Assembly (NCBI RefSeq): GCF_003010965.1
Contig: NZ_PGGM01000001.1
Span: forward strand, 558,001-622,000
Source: Phyllobacterium sophorae
GTDB taxonomy: Bacteria > Pseudomonadota > Alphaproteobacteria > Rhizobiales > Rhizobiaceae
Length of the DNA: 64,000 bases
Direction: 5' to 3'
Shown here: piece by piece, positions 20,247 to 29,225 of the stretch
Position numbering within the stretch: the first letter of the stretch is position 1
How the letters are laid out: every line of letters begins with the position of its first letter
Notes under the pieces: model-generated
The model's database searches: none
What the model was told of the DNA's origin: nothing
What the model saw: only the letters and a program-made list of their open reading frames with translations
Translations under genes and position numbers: made by a program

Positions 20247-21007
20247 AGCCGGTCGCCCTCGTCACAGGAGCCCGGCGTGGCATCGGGCTTGGTATCGCCA
20301 AAGCACTTGCCGCCAAGGGCTTTGATCTGGCGATTACCGACATCGTCCGCGATGGAGCAAGTGATGCGGCTGTTCGGACACTTGAAGCCTTGGGCGCAAA
20401 AACGTCGTTCATGCAAGCGGACATTGCCGAAGTGGCAGGTCATGAACACACCATTCAGGCAGTCATGGATGTTCATGGCCGGATTGATTGCCTAGCAAAC
20501 AATGCCGGTATTGGGTCCAAAGTGCGTGGCGATTTTCTGGATCTTAAGCCAGCTAATTATGACGACATCTTCGCGATCAATTTGCGGGGAACGGTTTTTT
20601 TCACGCAGGCGGCGCTAAGAGTAATGTTAAAGCGGAAGCACGAAAAGGCGCCGCGCACGATCATCAATGTCACTTCAGTTTCTGCCGAAATGACCTCGCC
20701 GGAACGACTCGACTATTGCATGACCAAGGCAGCTCTGGCGGCCTTCACGCAAGGTCTGGCATTGCGATTGGCCGATCAGGGTATCAGTGTTTTCGATGTA
20801 CGCCCGGGCATAATTCGCTCCGATATGACTTCGGCGGCTGTTGCGAAATATGACAAGCTGATCGCCGAAGGTCTTGTGCCGATGAAGCGCTGGGGTGAAC
20901 CTGATGATCTCGGTCGCATCGTGGCTGCACTTGCCAGCGGCGATTTCAATTTTGCCACTGGCTCCGTCATCAATGCGGATGGCGCCCTATCGATAAGCAG
21001 GCTGTAG
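20243..21007 (+). CDS. SDR-family oxidoreductase
   Basis: A 254-residue classical short-chain dehydrogenase. Cofactor motif TGARRGIG at residues 8-15, NNAG at 86-89, catalytic triad S145, Y158 and K162 (YCMTK). The D33 region (ITDI) suggests NAD preference, a family-based inference. Translationally coupled to the GMC gene upstream and 1 base from the next GMC gene. Probably oxidises or reduces a keto/hydroxy intermediate of the same substrate. Confidence 0.87.
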   Translation: MKPVALVTGARRGIGLGIAKALAAKGFDLAITDIVRDGASDAAVRTLEALGAKTSFMQADIAEVAGHEHTIQAVMDVHGRIDCLANNAGIGSKVRGDFLDLKPANYDDIFAINLRGTVFFTQAALRVMLKRKHEKAPRTIINVTSVSAEMTSPERLDYCMTKAALAAFTQGLALRLADQGISVFDVRPGIIRSDMTSAAVAKYDKLIAEGLVPMKRWGEPDDLGRIVAALASGDFNFATGSVINADGALSISRL

Positions 21008-21008
21008 A

Positions 21009-22664
21009 ATGACTTATGACTATATCATTACAGGTGCGGGACCAGCGGGCTGTGTGCTCGCAAACCGCCTGAGCGAGGATCCCAGCGTCACGGTGCTTCT
21101 GTTGGAAGCAGGCGGGAGCGACTGGAATCCTCTGTTTCACATGCCCGCTGGCTTTGCCAAGATGACCAAAGGCGTCGCCAGTTGGGGATGGGAAACGGTG
21201 CCGCAGAAACACATGAAGAACCGCATTCTCCGCTACACGCAGGCCAAGGTCATCGGTGGCGGCTCGAGCATCAATGCGCAGCTTTATACGCGCGGAAATG
21301 CAACCGATTACGATTTGTGGGCGAAGGAAGACGGATGCGCTGGCTGGAGCTACCGTGATGTCCTGCCCTATTTCAAACGCGCCGAGGACAATCAGCGTTT
21401 CGCTGACGACTACCACTCCTATGGCGGGCCTCTCGGCGTGTCGATGCCTGCCGCGACACTGCCCATTTGCGATGCCTATATCAGGGCGGGGCAGGAACTT
21501 GGAATTCCTTATAACCATGACTTCAACGGCCAGCAGCAGGCAGGTGTTGGCTTTTACCAGCTGACTCAGCGCGATCGCCGTCGGTCTTCGGCGTCGATGG
21601 CCTATCTTGCACCGATCAGGGATCGGAAGAATCTGACGGTGCGCATGGGCGCGCAGGTTTCAAAAATAGTGGTGGACGGCAGGCGCGCCACTGGTGTCGA
21701 GATCATGCATGGCAATTCGCGCGAGATTATTCGAGCGAACCGCGAAGTTCTGGTGAGTTCCGGCGCAATAGGCTCACCCAAGCTGCTGTTGCAGTCCGGC
21801 ATAGGTTCTGCCGATCATCTCAGAAGCCTCGGCGTACCTGTTGTGCATGATCTGCCGGGCGTCGGCGAAAACTTGCAGGATCACCTCGATCTGTTCGTCA
21901 TTTGCGAATGCACAGGCGACCATACCTATGATGGCGTCGCCAAGTTGCATCGGACCTTGTGGGCCGGTCTGCAATATGTGCTGTTCCGGTCGGGTCCTGT
22001 GGCATCAAGCCTGTTCGAAACCGGGGGCTTCTGGTATGCCGAACCAGAAGCGCGTTCGCCGGATGTCCAGTTTCATCTGGGGCTCGGCTCCGGCATCGAG
22101 GCAGGTGTTGAACGGTTGAAAAATGCCGGCGTAACGCTGAACTCCGCCTATCTGCATCCGCGCTCGCGCGGCACTGTCCGCCTCCGTTCAAATGATCCCG
22201 CCGCGGCGCCCCTGATCGATCCGAACTACTGGAGCGATCCGCACGATCGCAAGATGTCGATAGAAGGTTTGAAAATTGCACGGGAGATCATGGGCCAGGC
22301 GGCCCTGAAGCCTTTTGTGATGGCCGAGCGGCTACCCGGACCAAAGTATAATTCCGATGAGGAACTGTTCGACTATGGCTGCGCCAATGCCAAGACTGAC
22401 CACCATCCGGTGGGAACGTGCAAGATGGGCACGGACGCCATGGCAGTCGTTGACCTTGAATTGAAAGTTCGCGGACTTGAAGGGTTACGCGTATGCGACA
22501 GCTCAGTGATGCCCCGCGTGCCATCGTGCAATACAAATGCGCCAACGGTCATGATGGGCGAAAAGGGTGCAGACATAATCCGTCAGGTGGCACCTTTGCC
22601 GCCGACGATCTTCAGCCATGAAATGAATGAGAGGCGTCCGCGGGCACGCGCTTATATCCGCTGA
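21009..22664 (+). CDS. GMC-family oxidoreductase (choline dehydrogenase-like)
   Basis: A 551-residue FAD enzyme. Seen: GAGPAGCVLANRLSED with VLLLEAGG, the GMC signature around KVIGGGSSINAQLYTRGNATDY, the second signature SSGAIGSPKLLLQSGIG, and the catalytic end DHHPVGTCKMG...VCDSSVMPRVPSCNTNAPTVMMGEKGA. Members include choline and other alcohol dehydrogenases that pass electrons to the respiratory chain. It is the last gene of the locus, followed by a perfect inverted repeat. It is only distantly like the GMC protein two genes upstream, so the two likely act on different alcohols. Confidence 0.88.
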   Translation: MTYDYIITGAGPAGCVLANRLSEDPSVTVLLLEAGGSDWNPLFHMPAGFAKMTKGVASWGWETVPQKHMKNRILRYTQAKVIGGGSSINAQLYTRGNATDYDLWAKEDGCAGWSYRDVLPYFKRAEDNQRFADDYHSYGGPLGVSMPAATLPICDAYIRAGQELGIPYNHDFNGQQQAGVGFYQLTQRDRRRSSASMAYLAPIRDRKNLTVRMGAQVSKIVVDGRRATGVEIMHGNSREIIRANREVLVSSGAIGSPKLLLQSGIGSADHLRSLGVPVVHDLPGVGENLQDHLDLFVICECTGDHTYDGVAKLHRTLWAGLQYVLFRSGPVASSLFETGGFWYAEPEARSPDVQFHLGLGSGIEAGVERLKNAGVTLNSAYLHPRSRGTVRLRSNDPAAAPLIDPNYWSDPHDRKMSIEGLKIAREIMGQAALKPFVMAERLPGPKYNSDEELFDYGCANAKTDHHPVGTCKMGTDAMAVVDLELKVRGLEGLRVCDSSVMPRVPSCNTNAPTVMMGEKGADIIRQVAPLPPTIFSHEMNERRPRARAYIR

Positions 22665-22675
22665 ACCGAACGAGA

Positions 22676-22696
22676 GGGCGGCGACCGTCGCCGCCC
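22676..22696. terminator. Inverted repeat, probable terminator
   Basis: GGGCGGCGAC and GTCGCCGCCC around one C; forms a GC-rich hairpin 12 bases after the GMC stop and 9 bases from the convergent DUF982 stop. No clear T-run, so efficiency is uncertain. Confidence 0.6.
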
Positions 22697-22704
22697 GATT
22701 CCTG

Positions 22705-22959
22705 TTAATGCAATCTTGTGTCGAGAAAGACGCCTGCTTCACGCGCGGCGCTGATAAAGGCATGCCGCGCCTTGTGCGCGGGTTTCCAGCCGTCAAGTGC
22801 ATCGAGACAAGTCTGCAAGGCTCGCCTGTAGCTTGGGCCCTTCTTTGAAGGCCAGTACGTTCGCAGGCATTCTATCGCTTCCCACACACTGGAGACCGCT
22901 CGTTGGCCGGTAGCTCCAAGAGTAACCATAACCGGAATGGGAAAACGCTTGTCGTTCAT
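22705..22959 (-). CDS. DUF982 protein
   Basis: An 84-residue protein of the DUF982 family, small proteins largely restricted to Rhizobiales with no known function. Typical features: PVMVTLGATGQRAVSSVWEAIECL near the N-terminus and a Trp-Pro turn (YWPSKKG). Start taken at the second ATG (22959), which is preceded by GGAGGAAGTA; an ATG 12 bases upstream would contain that binding site. Monocistronic. Confidence 0.75.
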   Translation of the reverse strand: MNDKRFPIPVMVTLGATGQRAVSSVWEAIECLRTYWPSKKGPSYRRALQTCLDALDGWKPAHKARHAFISAAREAGVFLDTRLH

Positions 22960-23113
22960 TACTTCCTCCATGAATGTCGGACAGTTCAGTTTCGCTCGGT
23001 CGCTCCGCTGAGCTGATCACAGTAATGCGTCGGGAGTCAGTCTGGTTCCATGACAATTTGGCGAAATATTCTTGATCATCGCTGTTGCGAATCACCTGCT
23101 GTCTTGAAGGTTA

Positions 23114-24330
23114 TCACCGATCCCGCGGACGCACCAACCAGCCATAGGCGGCGCCACAGGCGAGCAGCACGCAGGTGCCCAGAAACACCGCGCGCATACC
23201 GAAATGGCCGCCGACAAATCCGCCCGCCAATGGCCCGACAACCTGTCCGATATATTGGGACGACGTTGCATATCCGAGAATGTTGCCAGCGATATTATCC
23301 GGAACATTGTGCCGGATCACGGCGGTGATGCAGGGCAGGAGTCCTCCGAGCGAAAGTCCCATCAGGAAACGCAGGACGATCAGCTGCCAGCTTTGTGTTA
23401 CGAAAGCCTGTGGGATAAGAAGCAAGGCCGAGATCAAGAGCGCGACAATAATGACGTTCCAGTGACCGATCCGGTCTGCCAGCTTGCCGAGGCGCGAAGC
23501 AGAAAGGATGCTGCCAAGCGCCGCCGCGGACATGACGATACCGGAAACAAGCGTCACCTTGGTCGCATCGCCAACAATCTGTGCCACGTAGACGGTGATG
23601 ATTGGTTCGATTGACATATTGGCGAGCATCAGCAGCATACCTGCGAGCAACATGACGATCACAGGACGTTTGTCGGGAATGGATGCCCATCCGCTCGCTT
23701 GGCTGCCGGCCTTGGTCTTGGGTGTACGCCGCTCTTCTTTGATGAAAAAGCTGGTTGCCAGAAAAGTGATGAAGATGACGCCTCCAGCCAGCCAGAACGT
23801 CTCGCGAATTCCGATCAATGGTGGCAATGCACCGCCGACGAGCGGTCCGACCAGATTGCCGGCCATAATGCCCGAAGACAGTGTTCCAAGCGCCCAGGCT
23901 ATGCGTGCCTTTGGCGTCTGCGTTGCAACGAGTAGGGTTGAGCCCGATGCATACCCCCCAGCAACCCTGTGAGCAGACGCAAGAAGACCAACTGCCAGAC
24001 GTCGGTTGCCATGCCGATAAGAGACATAGCGATCGCCATGCCAAGGCTGGCCCGTATCAGCATCAGCTTCCGCCCGTAGACGTCGGCAAGCCGTCCCCAG
24101 AGCGGGGCAACAAGCGCTGCTGTGAAAAAAGTGGCACCATAAGCGACGCCTGACCATTGCACGATCGCGGCATGATCCGTGATGCCCAATTGCTCCACAT
24201 AGAGCGGCAGGAAGGGTAGAATGAGTGTCATCGCCACAATAGTAGTGAACGAACCAAGCAGGCAGACAATCAGGTTTTGTCGCCAGTAGGGCGATTGCGC
24301 CGAATTATCGGGTTGGTAAGCTGCGCTCAT
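23114..24330 (-). pseudogene. MFS transporter, frameshifted
   Basis: Two frames together encode one major facilitator transporter (about 405 residues, 12 spans; multidrug-type). The first part runs from the ATG at 24330 to about residue 124 and contains the loop 2-3 motif GRLADVYGRK. Reading then moves to another frame at a run of six G (minus strand; C6 at 23954-23959), after which YASGSTLLVATQTPKARI continues to the TGA at 23114. A seventh G would restore the gene. Both halves keep good coding character, so this is a recent mutation, a phase-variable tract or a sequencing/assembly error. Function of the intact form: probably drug or metabolite efflux. Confidence 0.75.
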
Positions 24331-24756
24331 GTTCGTCCCGCCCGCCGGCTCTCGCCGCGCTGTGTCATGTTCATGGAAAGCCGGATTTCCGCATCCGCGA
24401 TGCCGATGCGTCTCTCATTGCAAGGGCGTGGGTAAGGCGATATTTTTTCACCACTCTGCGGCAATAGCAATCTAGAGCAAAGTTTGTCTATAGAGAGTCG
24501 TTCCGACGGAGGGAATGGTTCAGGATCAAGGGATTGGCAAGGCCGGTGTCGATCCATCGGACGAAGGTAAGGCCCGCGGGATTTGGGCCAACTTCATCGG
24601 GCAATCCGGGAAACAGGATTTGGCATGGAGACGAAATTTGCTTTTGCCTCCGGGGAAAGCGGCAACGAGTCGTAAGGACATTGCCGGCCGTCCCATGACG
24701 ATGAGTGGGCCGTTGATTGGTGAGCAGAGTTTCCATCACGGCGCGAGGACGACATC
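24331..24756. other. Intergenic region between divergent genes
   Basis: 426 bases between the MFS gene (minus) and the DUF4864 gene (plus). Short open frames on both strands lack binding sites and recognisable sequence. I see no convincing gene or RNA; promoters for both neighbours must lie here, but no clear -35/-10 pair was identified. Confidence 0.5.
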
Positions 24757-25182
24757 ATGTTCAAGACTTCCTATGGATTGGCGGCGACCCTCTATTTGAT
24801 GTTCGCGATCATTGCGCTTGGGCGTGCCGAGGAACCGGTGGACACTGCGCAAATAATCATCAGAAAACAGATCATGGCTTTCCTCAACGACGATGCGGCA
24901 GCCGCATACTCTTTTGCCTCACCTGAAATACAGGGCAAGTTTCGCAACGAGGATCTGTTTTTCGAAATGGTCAAGCGAACCTATCAGCCCGTTTACCGGC
25001 CCGGAAATTTTGCCTTTGGCCGCAACAAGGTGGTCGGTGATCAGGTGATCCAGGAAGTGTTGATTACCGGCCCGGACGGCAAAGACTGGACGGCCATCTA
25101 TCAATTGGTGAAGCAGCCGGACGGCACATACAGGATCAACGGAGTGCGGATACTTCAATCAGCCCCTGGTCCGGCAATCTGA
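24757..25182 (+). CDS. DUF4864 exported protein
   Basis: A 141-residue protein with a Sec signal peptide (hydrophobic core TLYLMFAIIAL, cleavage near residue 24), then the DUF4864 domain (QIIIRKQIMAFLNDDAAAAYSFASPEIQ, typical first helices; WTAIYQLVKQPDGTYRINGVRI at the end). This NTF2-like fold family has no established role. GAGGACGA precedes the ATG. Its last 47 bases overlap the 3' end of the convergent BTLCP gene. Confidence 0.75.
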   Translation: MFKTSYGLAATLYLMFAIIALGRAEEPVDTAQIIIRKQIMAFLNDDAAAAYSFASPEIQGKFRNEDLFFEMVKRTYQPVYRPGNFAFGRNKVVGDQVIQEVLITGPDGKDWTAIYQLVKQPDGTYRINGVRILQSAPGPAI

Positions 25183-25807
25183 CGCTGGCGGTTCGCTGGG
25201 CGGCATTCTTCAGCTTGGCGGTATTATTGACCGGAATAGCCTTACCGATACGGTCCCAACCCGCGGAATTCTGTGACTGCCGTGCATAATAGCGATACGA
25301 GGTGCTCGACCAGTCTTTCACAGAATTGCTGCGGCTGTCGAGAATGAGGTCGCCGGCAGATGTGCGGGCGGTCAGCACGACGTGCCCTTCATTGCTGAAC
25401 GGCAACCGCGCCACCGTGAGGAGAAGCGACGCCGCCGGCCAGCCGCGCTTCATGAGTTCGCGCTTTTTCAGAATGGCAAAATCTTCACAGTCGCCAGTTT
25501 TTGTGGGGATCGTCCAGAGGTCTTCTACGCCGTTGGTCTGCATATCGCTTTGCTGCTTGATGCTCGAATTTACGCTGACATTGACCGATTGCAGCTGCTT
25601 GCGCCTGTCTTCCGTCAGTTGAACCACCTTGGCCCCGGAGCGAGTATTGCAAAGGCCAGCCAAGCGTCCGCAGAACGAACGAAAAGCTGGAGGACCGAAA
25701 CCCTTGCCCTTGAGTTGCATTTCGGTCCCATCTGCAAAGGCTGGAACTGACACCATGGCTGTCACGAACAATGCCGTGAGAGCCAGCAGGGAATATTTGC
25801 GCAACAT
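25136..25807 (-). CDS. Transglutaminase-like cysteine peptidase (BTLCP)
   Basis: A 223-residue periplasmic protein with a signal peptide (cleavage after AFA near residue 25) and the bacterial transglutaminase-like cysteine proteinase domain. The triad is visible: Cys in TGDCEDFAILKK, His in EGHVVLTART and Asp in LILDSRSN. Related proteins such as LapG cleave surface adhesins; family members in Rhizobiales are mostly uncharacterised. GGAGAAC precedes the ATG. No LapD/LapA-like gene is in the window, so the substrate is unknown. Confidence 0.82.
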   Translation of the reverse strand: MLRKYSLLALTALFVTAMVSVPAFADGTEMQLKGKGFGPPAFRSFCGRLAGLCNTRSGAKVVQLTEDRRKQLQSVNVSVNSSIKQQSDMQTNGVEDLWTIPTKTGDCEDFAILKKRELMKRGWPAASLLLTVARLPFSNEGHVVLTARTSAGDLILDSRSNSVKDWSSTSYRYYARQSQNSAGWDRIGKAIPVNNTAKLKNAAQRTASVRLPDQGLIEVSALR

Positions 25808-26219
25808 AGGGTGTTCTCCAAAGTCGAGGGGACGAACTGGCGCTTCAACTGGGTAAAATCGTGTCCAGAATCCTGAATTTATGAATCAATCGTTAACATG
25901 CTGTTACGGGCATTGAACATTGCGACACCGATGCCGTCGTTTCTGAGTTTTACTTATTTAGGGTTACGAAAGTATCTACTGGAACACACGGCGCCTCATT
26001 ACCCGGCGCTTACTCTCGAATTAGATAATAGGGTATATCGGCAAATATTGCATCAATCTTTTTATATCAATTCTAAGCAGTATTGTGGCGTAGAAAACAA
26101 ATAATCTTAAGTTTACATATTACGCAAGCAATAAAGCCATCAATGGCTAAGTGAAAAAATAGAACATTTTCCTGATGTGTGGAGTTGCTTAACAACCATA
26201 ACATTTGGGGAAATGTAAC
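25808..26219. other. AT-rich intergenic region
   Basis: 412 bases, clearly more AT-rich than its neighbours, between the BTLCP gene (minus) and the Gly-rich gene (plus). A 68-codon frame (25898-26104) lacks a binding site and resembles nothing known to me. The region should hold the promoters of both flanking genes. Confidence 0.5.
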
Positions 26220-27278
26220 ATGCGTAAAATAACCAACAATAAAAATGGGAGCGGACGCAACGTTTTATTCGCCGTTTTGACGATTTCAACCTTGGGGCTA
26301 ATATCAACAATCGTCCAAAGCGAGCCGGCATACGCCCAGACCAAGCGCTCGCTGTTTGCCAGTGCCGCCCAATGTAAGAGGCTAACTGAAGAAAATGCTG
26401 CACAGTGCTGTTTTGCGTTGAACAAAAGATTCGTCCTGACGCGCGCACAACTTGAGATGTGTCCGCCGCTGACAACTGCGGCAATCAGTCCGGCGTCGAG
26501 CGGTGATCGCGAAGCAGGTAGTGCTCGTTCTGGCCGCAGTGGTGGCCGCTCCAGCAATGGCAACTCAGGCGGCAGCACCGCTGGTGGCAGCACAGGCGGA
26601 ACTTCCAGTGCTGACAATTCCGGTGGTGCCACGGGCGGCAATGGCGGTGCCCCAGGAGGTGGCGGCAGTCCTGGTGGTGGCAATCCTGGTGGCGGCAGTC
26701 CCGGTGGTGGCAATCCTGGTGGCGGCAGTCCCGGTGGTGGCAGTCCTGGTGGTGGTGGCAATCCCGGTGGCGGCAATCCCGGCGGTGGTGATCCAGGTGG
26801 CGGCAATCCCGGCGGCGGTGATCCTGGTGGCGGCAATCCCGGCGGTGGTGATCCCGGTGGCGGCAATCCCGGTGGCGGTGATCCTGGTGGCGGCAATCCC
26901 GGCGGTGGTGATCCCGGTGGCGGCAATCCCGGCGGTGGTGATCCCGGTGGCGGCAATCCCGGCGGTGGTGATCCCGGTGGCGGCAATCCCGGTGGCGGTG
27001 ATCCAGGGAATTGCGGGCCTGGCGATGGAGGTCCAAAAGGCGGCGGTCACCATGGACACGGTCATGGCAAGGGTGATCATGGCAAAGGTGGCCATGGCAA
27101 GGGTGGCCATGGCAAGGGTGGCCACGGTAAGGGTGGTCAAGGCAATAACGGCCATGGGAATGATCCAGACGGAAACGACAGCTCCAACCCCGGTCAGAGT
27201 AACAATGGCGATGGAACTGACCATGATGGAAGTCCCGGAAATGGCAAAGGTGGCAAAGGCGGCGGCGACAAGAAATAA
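26220..27278 (+). CDS. Exported Gly-rich repeat protein
   Basis: A 352-residue protein I do not recognise as a known family. Layout: signal peptide with cleavage after AYA (residue 39); a 50-residue folded-looking part with four cysteines (AAQCKR, QCCFAL, EMCPPL); a Ser/Gly linker; a low-complexity block in which GGGNP and GGGDP alternate; then a basic block of HGKGG repeats and an Asn/Asp/Gly tail. The ATG at 26220 follows GGGGAAATGTAAC; a TTG at 26205 is unlikely. The His-Lys-Gly block could bind metal or acidic polymers; a cell-surface or matrix role is a guess. A strong terminator follows 40 bases downstream. Confidence 0.75.
   Translation: MRKITNNKNGSGRNVLFAVLTISTLGLISTIVQSEPAYAQTKRSLFASAAQCKRLTEENAAQCCFALNKRFVLTRAQLEMCPPLTTAAISPASSGDREAGSARSGRSGGRSSNGNSGGSTAGGSTGGTSSADNSGGATGGNGGAPGGGGSPGGGNPGGGSPGGGNPGGGSPGGGSPGGGGNPGGGNPGGGDPGGGNPGGGDPGGGNPGGGDPGGGNPGGGDPGGGNPGGGDPGGGNPGGGDPGGGNPGGGDPGGGNPGGGDPGNCGPGDGGPKGGGHHGHGHGKGDHGKGGHGKGGHGKGGHGKGGQGNNGHGNDPDGNDSSNPGQSNNGDGTDHDGSPGNGKGGKGGGDKK
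26772..27011 (+). repeat. Eight tandem 30-bp repeats within the Gly-rich gene
   Basis: Eight in-frame 30-base units, each encoding GNPGGGDPGG, with variation mainly in third codon positions. Less regular 15-base units (GGGSP/GGGNP) precede it from about 26655. Repeat number is likely to vary between strains by slippage. Confidence 0.88.
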
Positions 27279-27318
27279 CATGGTTTTCTGATCACTCGCT
27301 CGAAACACAAACAAGAAG

Positions 27319-27349
27319 AGGCTCCGCCTTCAAGAGGCGGGGCCTTTTT
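27319..27349 (+). terminator. Rho-independent terminator of the Gly-rich gene
   Basis: Stem AGGCTCCGCCT / AGGCGGGGCCT (one G-U pair) with a short loop, followed by TTTTT (27345-27349). Confidence 0.88.
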
Positions 27350-27744
27350 CGCATATCGATTTCCTAACTGTATGAGGAGCCTTTGCTATCGACAGTCAAG
27401 GCAAGCACACCACGATGTCGTGATGACGTGAACCGTCCAGGCGCATCGAAGTGAGGTACTTCCTGCGTCTGGAATTGCAGTGGACTTAGTTCATCCGATT
27501 GTTTTTGTGAGTGGTAAAGAGGCCCGGCCGGGCTTGGGGGTGGATGGGATAGCCGGGCCCCTGCTGGGGTCAATCAGCCTCTCCAGTCTGCACGGATGCG
27601 AGCCACCGTTCAATTAGCCGCTGGCTCGCTATAATTTCTTAGTGGGAGCTAACTTAGCGTCTGCAGAACGATTCCATTTGGATGTTCTCCGATCTAAGAT
27701 ATGGAGCGGGCACGGACGAGTCGGCCGCGTAGGAGAGTTCAGAT
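27350..27744. other. Intergenic region
   Basis: 395 bases between the terminator and the DUF1810 gene. A 69-codon minus-strand frame (27364-27573) has no binding site or family resemblance. Nothing else seen. Confidence 0.5.
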
Positions 27745-28191
27745 ATGTCTCCGGATGATCCCTTCGACCTCCAGCGTTTTGTGGTTGCGCAGGCGCCCGT
27801 TTACGAGAACGTGATAGAAGAGCTGCAAGGCGGGCGGAAGCAGAGCCATTGGATGTGGTTTATCTTTCCGCAGTTGCGTGGTCTCGGCCATTCGCCGAGA
27901 GCGAAGTTCTACGGCATTGCCTCATTGGACGAGGCGCGCGCGTATCTGGCGCATCCCCTGCTTGGATCACGTCTGGTTCTATGCACAAGCACGGTCCTCG
28001 AGATTAAGGGAGCTTCGCTGTATTCGATCTTCGGCTCACCCGATGACATGAAGTTCAGATCTTGTATGACATTGTTTTCGATGGTTGTACCGGAAACATA
28101 TAATCCGTTCCGCGACGCATTGGATCATTGGTGCGGCGGAAACGCCGACCAACACACGCTCGCTCTGCTATCGCCCTCTACTCGGGGGTGA
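27745..28191 (+). CDS. DUF1810 protein
   Basis: A 148-residue cytosolic protein of the DUF1810 family. The hallmark blocks are present: DPFDLQRFVVAQ at the start, GGRKQSHWMWFIFPQLRGLG and FYGIASLDEARAYLAHP in the middle, and DDMKFRSCMTLFS near the end. Function unknown; the family is widespread. AGGAG precedes the ATG. Monocistronic. Confidence 0.85.
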   Translation: MSPDDPFDLQRFVVAQAPVYENVIEELQGGRKQSHWMWFIFPQLRGLGHSPRAKFYGIASLDEARAYLAHPLLGSRLVLCTSTVLEIKGASLYSIFGSPDDMKFRSCMTLFSMVVPETYNPFRDALDHWCGGNADQHTLALLSPSTRG

Positions 28192-28331
28192 CGATAGGTA
28201 AAAACCCGTGCTTTGTTCAGGGGTTCTACTGATTGACAATTCTGCCGCAGGCCATGAACTTGCAACCAGATTTGCAACGTCGACCGTTTGCAAATTTGCA
28301 AATGAGGCAGTTCTTACGAAGAAGGTTAAAT

Positions 28332-28541
28332 ATGGCCATCGGCACTGTTAAATGGTTTAATTCGACGAAGGGTTTTGGTTTCATTCAACCCCAGGATGGC
28401 GGCGCTGATGTGTTCGTGCATATCTCGGCGGTTGAGCGCGCCGGTATGCGCACCTTGGCTGAAAATCAAACGATCAACTACGAGCTGGTTCGCGACAAAA
28501 GATCCGGTAAAATGTCAGCCGATCAATTGAGCGCTGGCTGA
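28332..28541 (+). CDS. cspA: Cold-shock domain protein
   Basis: A 69-residue CspA-type single-strand nucleic-acid-binding protein. RNP1 (KGFGFIQP) and RNP2 (VFVHIS) are intact; start MAIGTVKWFNSTKG. The ATG at 28332 follows GAAGG. An in-frame extension to 28233 is not conserved in the family; that 100-base stretch is more likely the 5' leader, which in cold-shock genes often forms a temperature-dependent structure. It contains repeated TTTGCAA words. Confidence 0.92.
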   Translation: MAIGTVKWFNSTKGFGFIQPQDGGADVFVHISAVERAGMRTLAENQTINYELVRDKRSGKMSADQLSAG

Positions 28542-28583
28542 TCCCTAACGGAGAGCTCTAATAGCTCTGCAATTGCAGCGCTG

Positions 28584-29225
28584 TTAGAGTGCCAATCTGT
28601 CTGTCCACGCTTTGACCGTTTCGGCCATGGTTCTTAAGTGATCGGCAGGCGAAAGGCCGGATATCCTCTTGCGAGGCTTGAGGTCGTGATCGCCATCGTC
28701 AAGCCAGAGAATTTCGATCTTGTCCGAGAGTGTATAACCTGGAACTTCTTCCCGGGTACCGAACTCGTCACGTGTACCCTGACAAACCAACGTCGGCGTC
28801 ATCAACCCTGCGAGATGCTTTGTACGAAGCTGCTCCGGCTTTCCGGGTGGATGAAATGGATAGCCCAGGCAGAGAAGCCCGGCGATTCTTTTGGCAGAAT
28901 AAAGATCGTCGGCAATCATGCTGGCGACCCGTCCGCCCATTGACTTGCCGCCGATGACAAGGGCCCCTGTAGCACCAAGTTCAGCGACTGCCTTCATGTA
29001 CTCCGGTTTGAGCACCTCGGCGCGGGGTGGCGGCTTGCGGCTATCGGATGTGCGACGTGCCGCCATATAACCGAATTCGAAACGCACGACGCGGAAATTG
29101 GCGGTGACAAGCGCCTTGGCTGTCGCTTCCATCGACATGGAATCCATCGGCGCGCCTGCACCATGAGCAAGAAGGATAGTGACGGGTGCATTATCCGCTC
29201 CGTCAAACAGAAAGCCTTCACGCAT
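28584..29225 (-). CDS. Alpha/beta-hydrolase family protein
   Basis: A 213-residue cytosolic hydrolase of the dienelactone-hydrolase-like/KANL3-Tex30 group. Seen: oxyanion region LLAHGAGAPMDS, nucleophile elbow GGKSMGGR (Ser), an Asp in CQGTRDEFG and a His in DGDHDLKP. Substrate unknown. AAGG precedes the ATG. Convergent with the cold-shock gene; a weak hairpin (AGAGCT/AGCTCT) lies between them. Confidence 0.8.
   Translation of the reverse strand: MREGFLFDGADNAPVTILLAHGAGAPMDSMSMEATAKALVTANFRVVRFEFGYMAARRTSDSRKPPPRAEVLKPEYMKAVAELGATGALVIGGKSMGGRVASMIADDLYSAKRIAGLLCLGYPFHPPGKPEQLRTKHLAGLMTPTLVCQGTRDEFGTREEVPGYTLSDKIEILWLDDGDHDLKPRKRISGLSPADHLRTMAETVKAWTDRLAL

Noticed and set aside
24515-24799. 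94-codon plus-strand frame before the DUF4864 gene
   Set aside because: Runs into a different frame of a better-supported gene; composition is not gene-like.
25898-26104. 68-codon frame in the AT-rich gap
   Set aside because: No Shine-Dalgarno sequence, no similarity recognised, and likely part of the promoter region.
26655-27011. Possible CRISPR array
   Set aside because: The units are contiguous 15/30-base in-frame repeats without spacers, inside a coding gene; no cas genes nearby.
26189-27314. Long open frames on both strands across the Gly-rich repeat, including proline-rich and Thr/Ala-rich translations
   Set aside because: Created by the stop-free repeat. Only the plus-strand frame has a signal peptide, ribosome binding site and terminator.
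27323-27345. Possible riboswitch after the Gly-rich gene
   Set aside because: It is a simple terminator hairpin with T-run and has no additional conserved structure.
28555-28590. Terminator between the cold-shock gene and the hydrolase gene
   Set aside because: Only a six-base stem (AGAGCT/AGCTCT) and a CTGCAATTGCAG palindrome without T-run; too weak to annotate as a feature.
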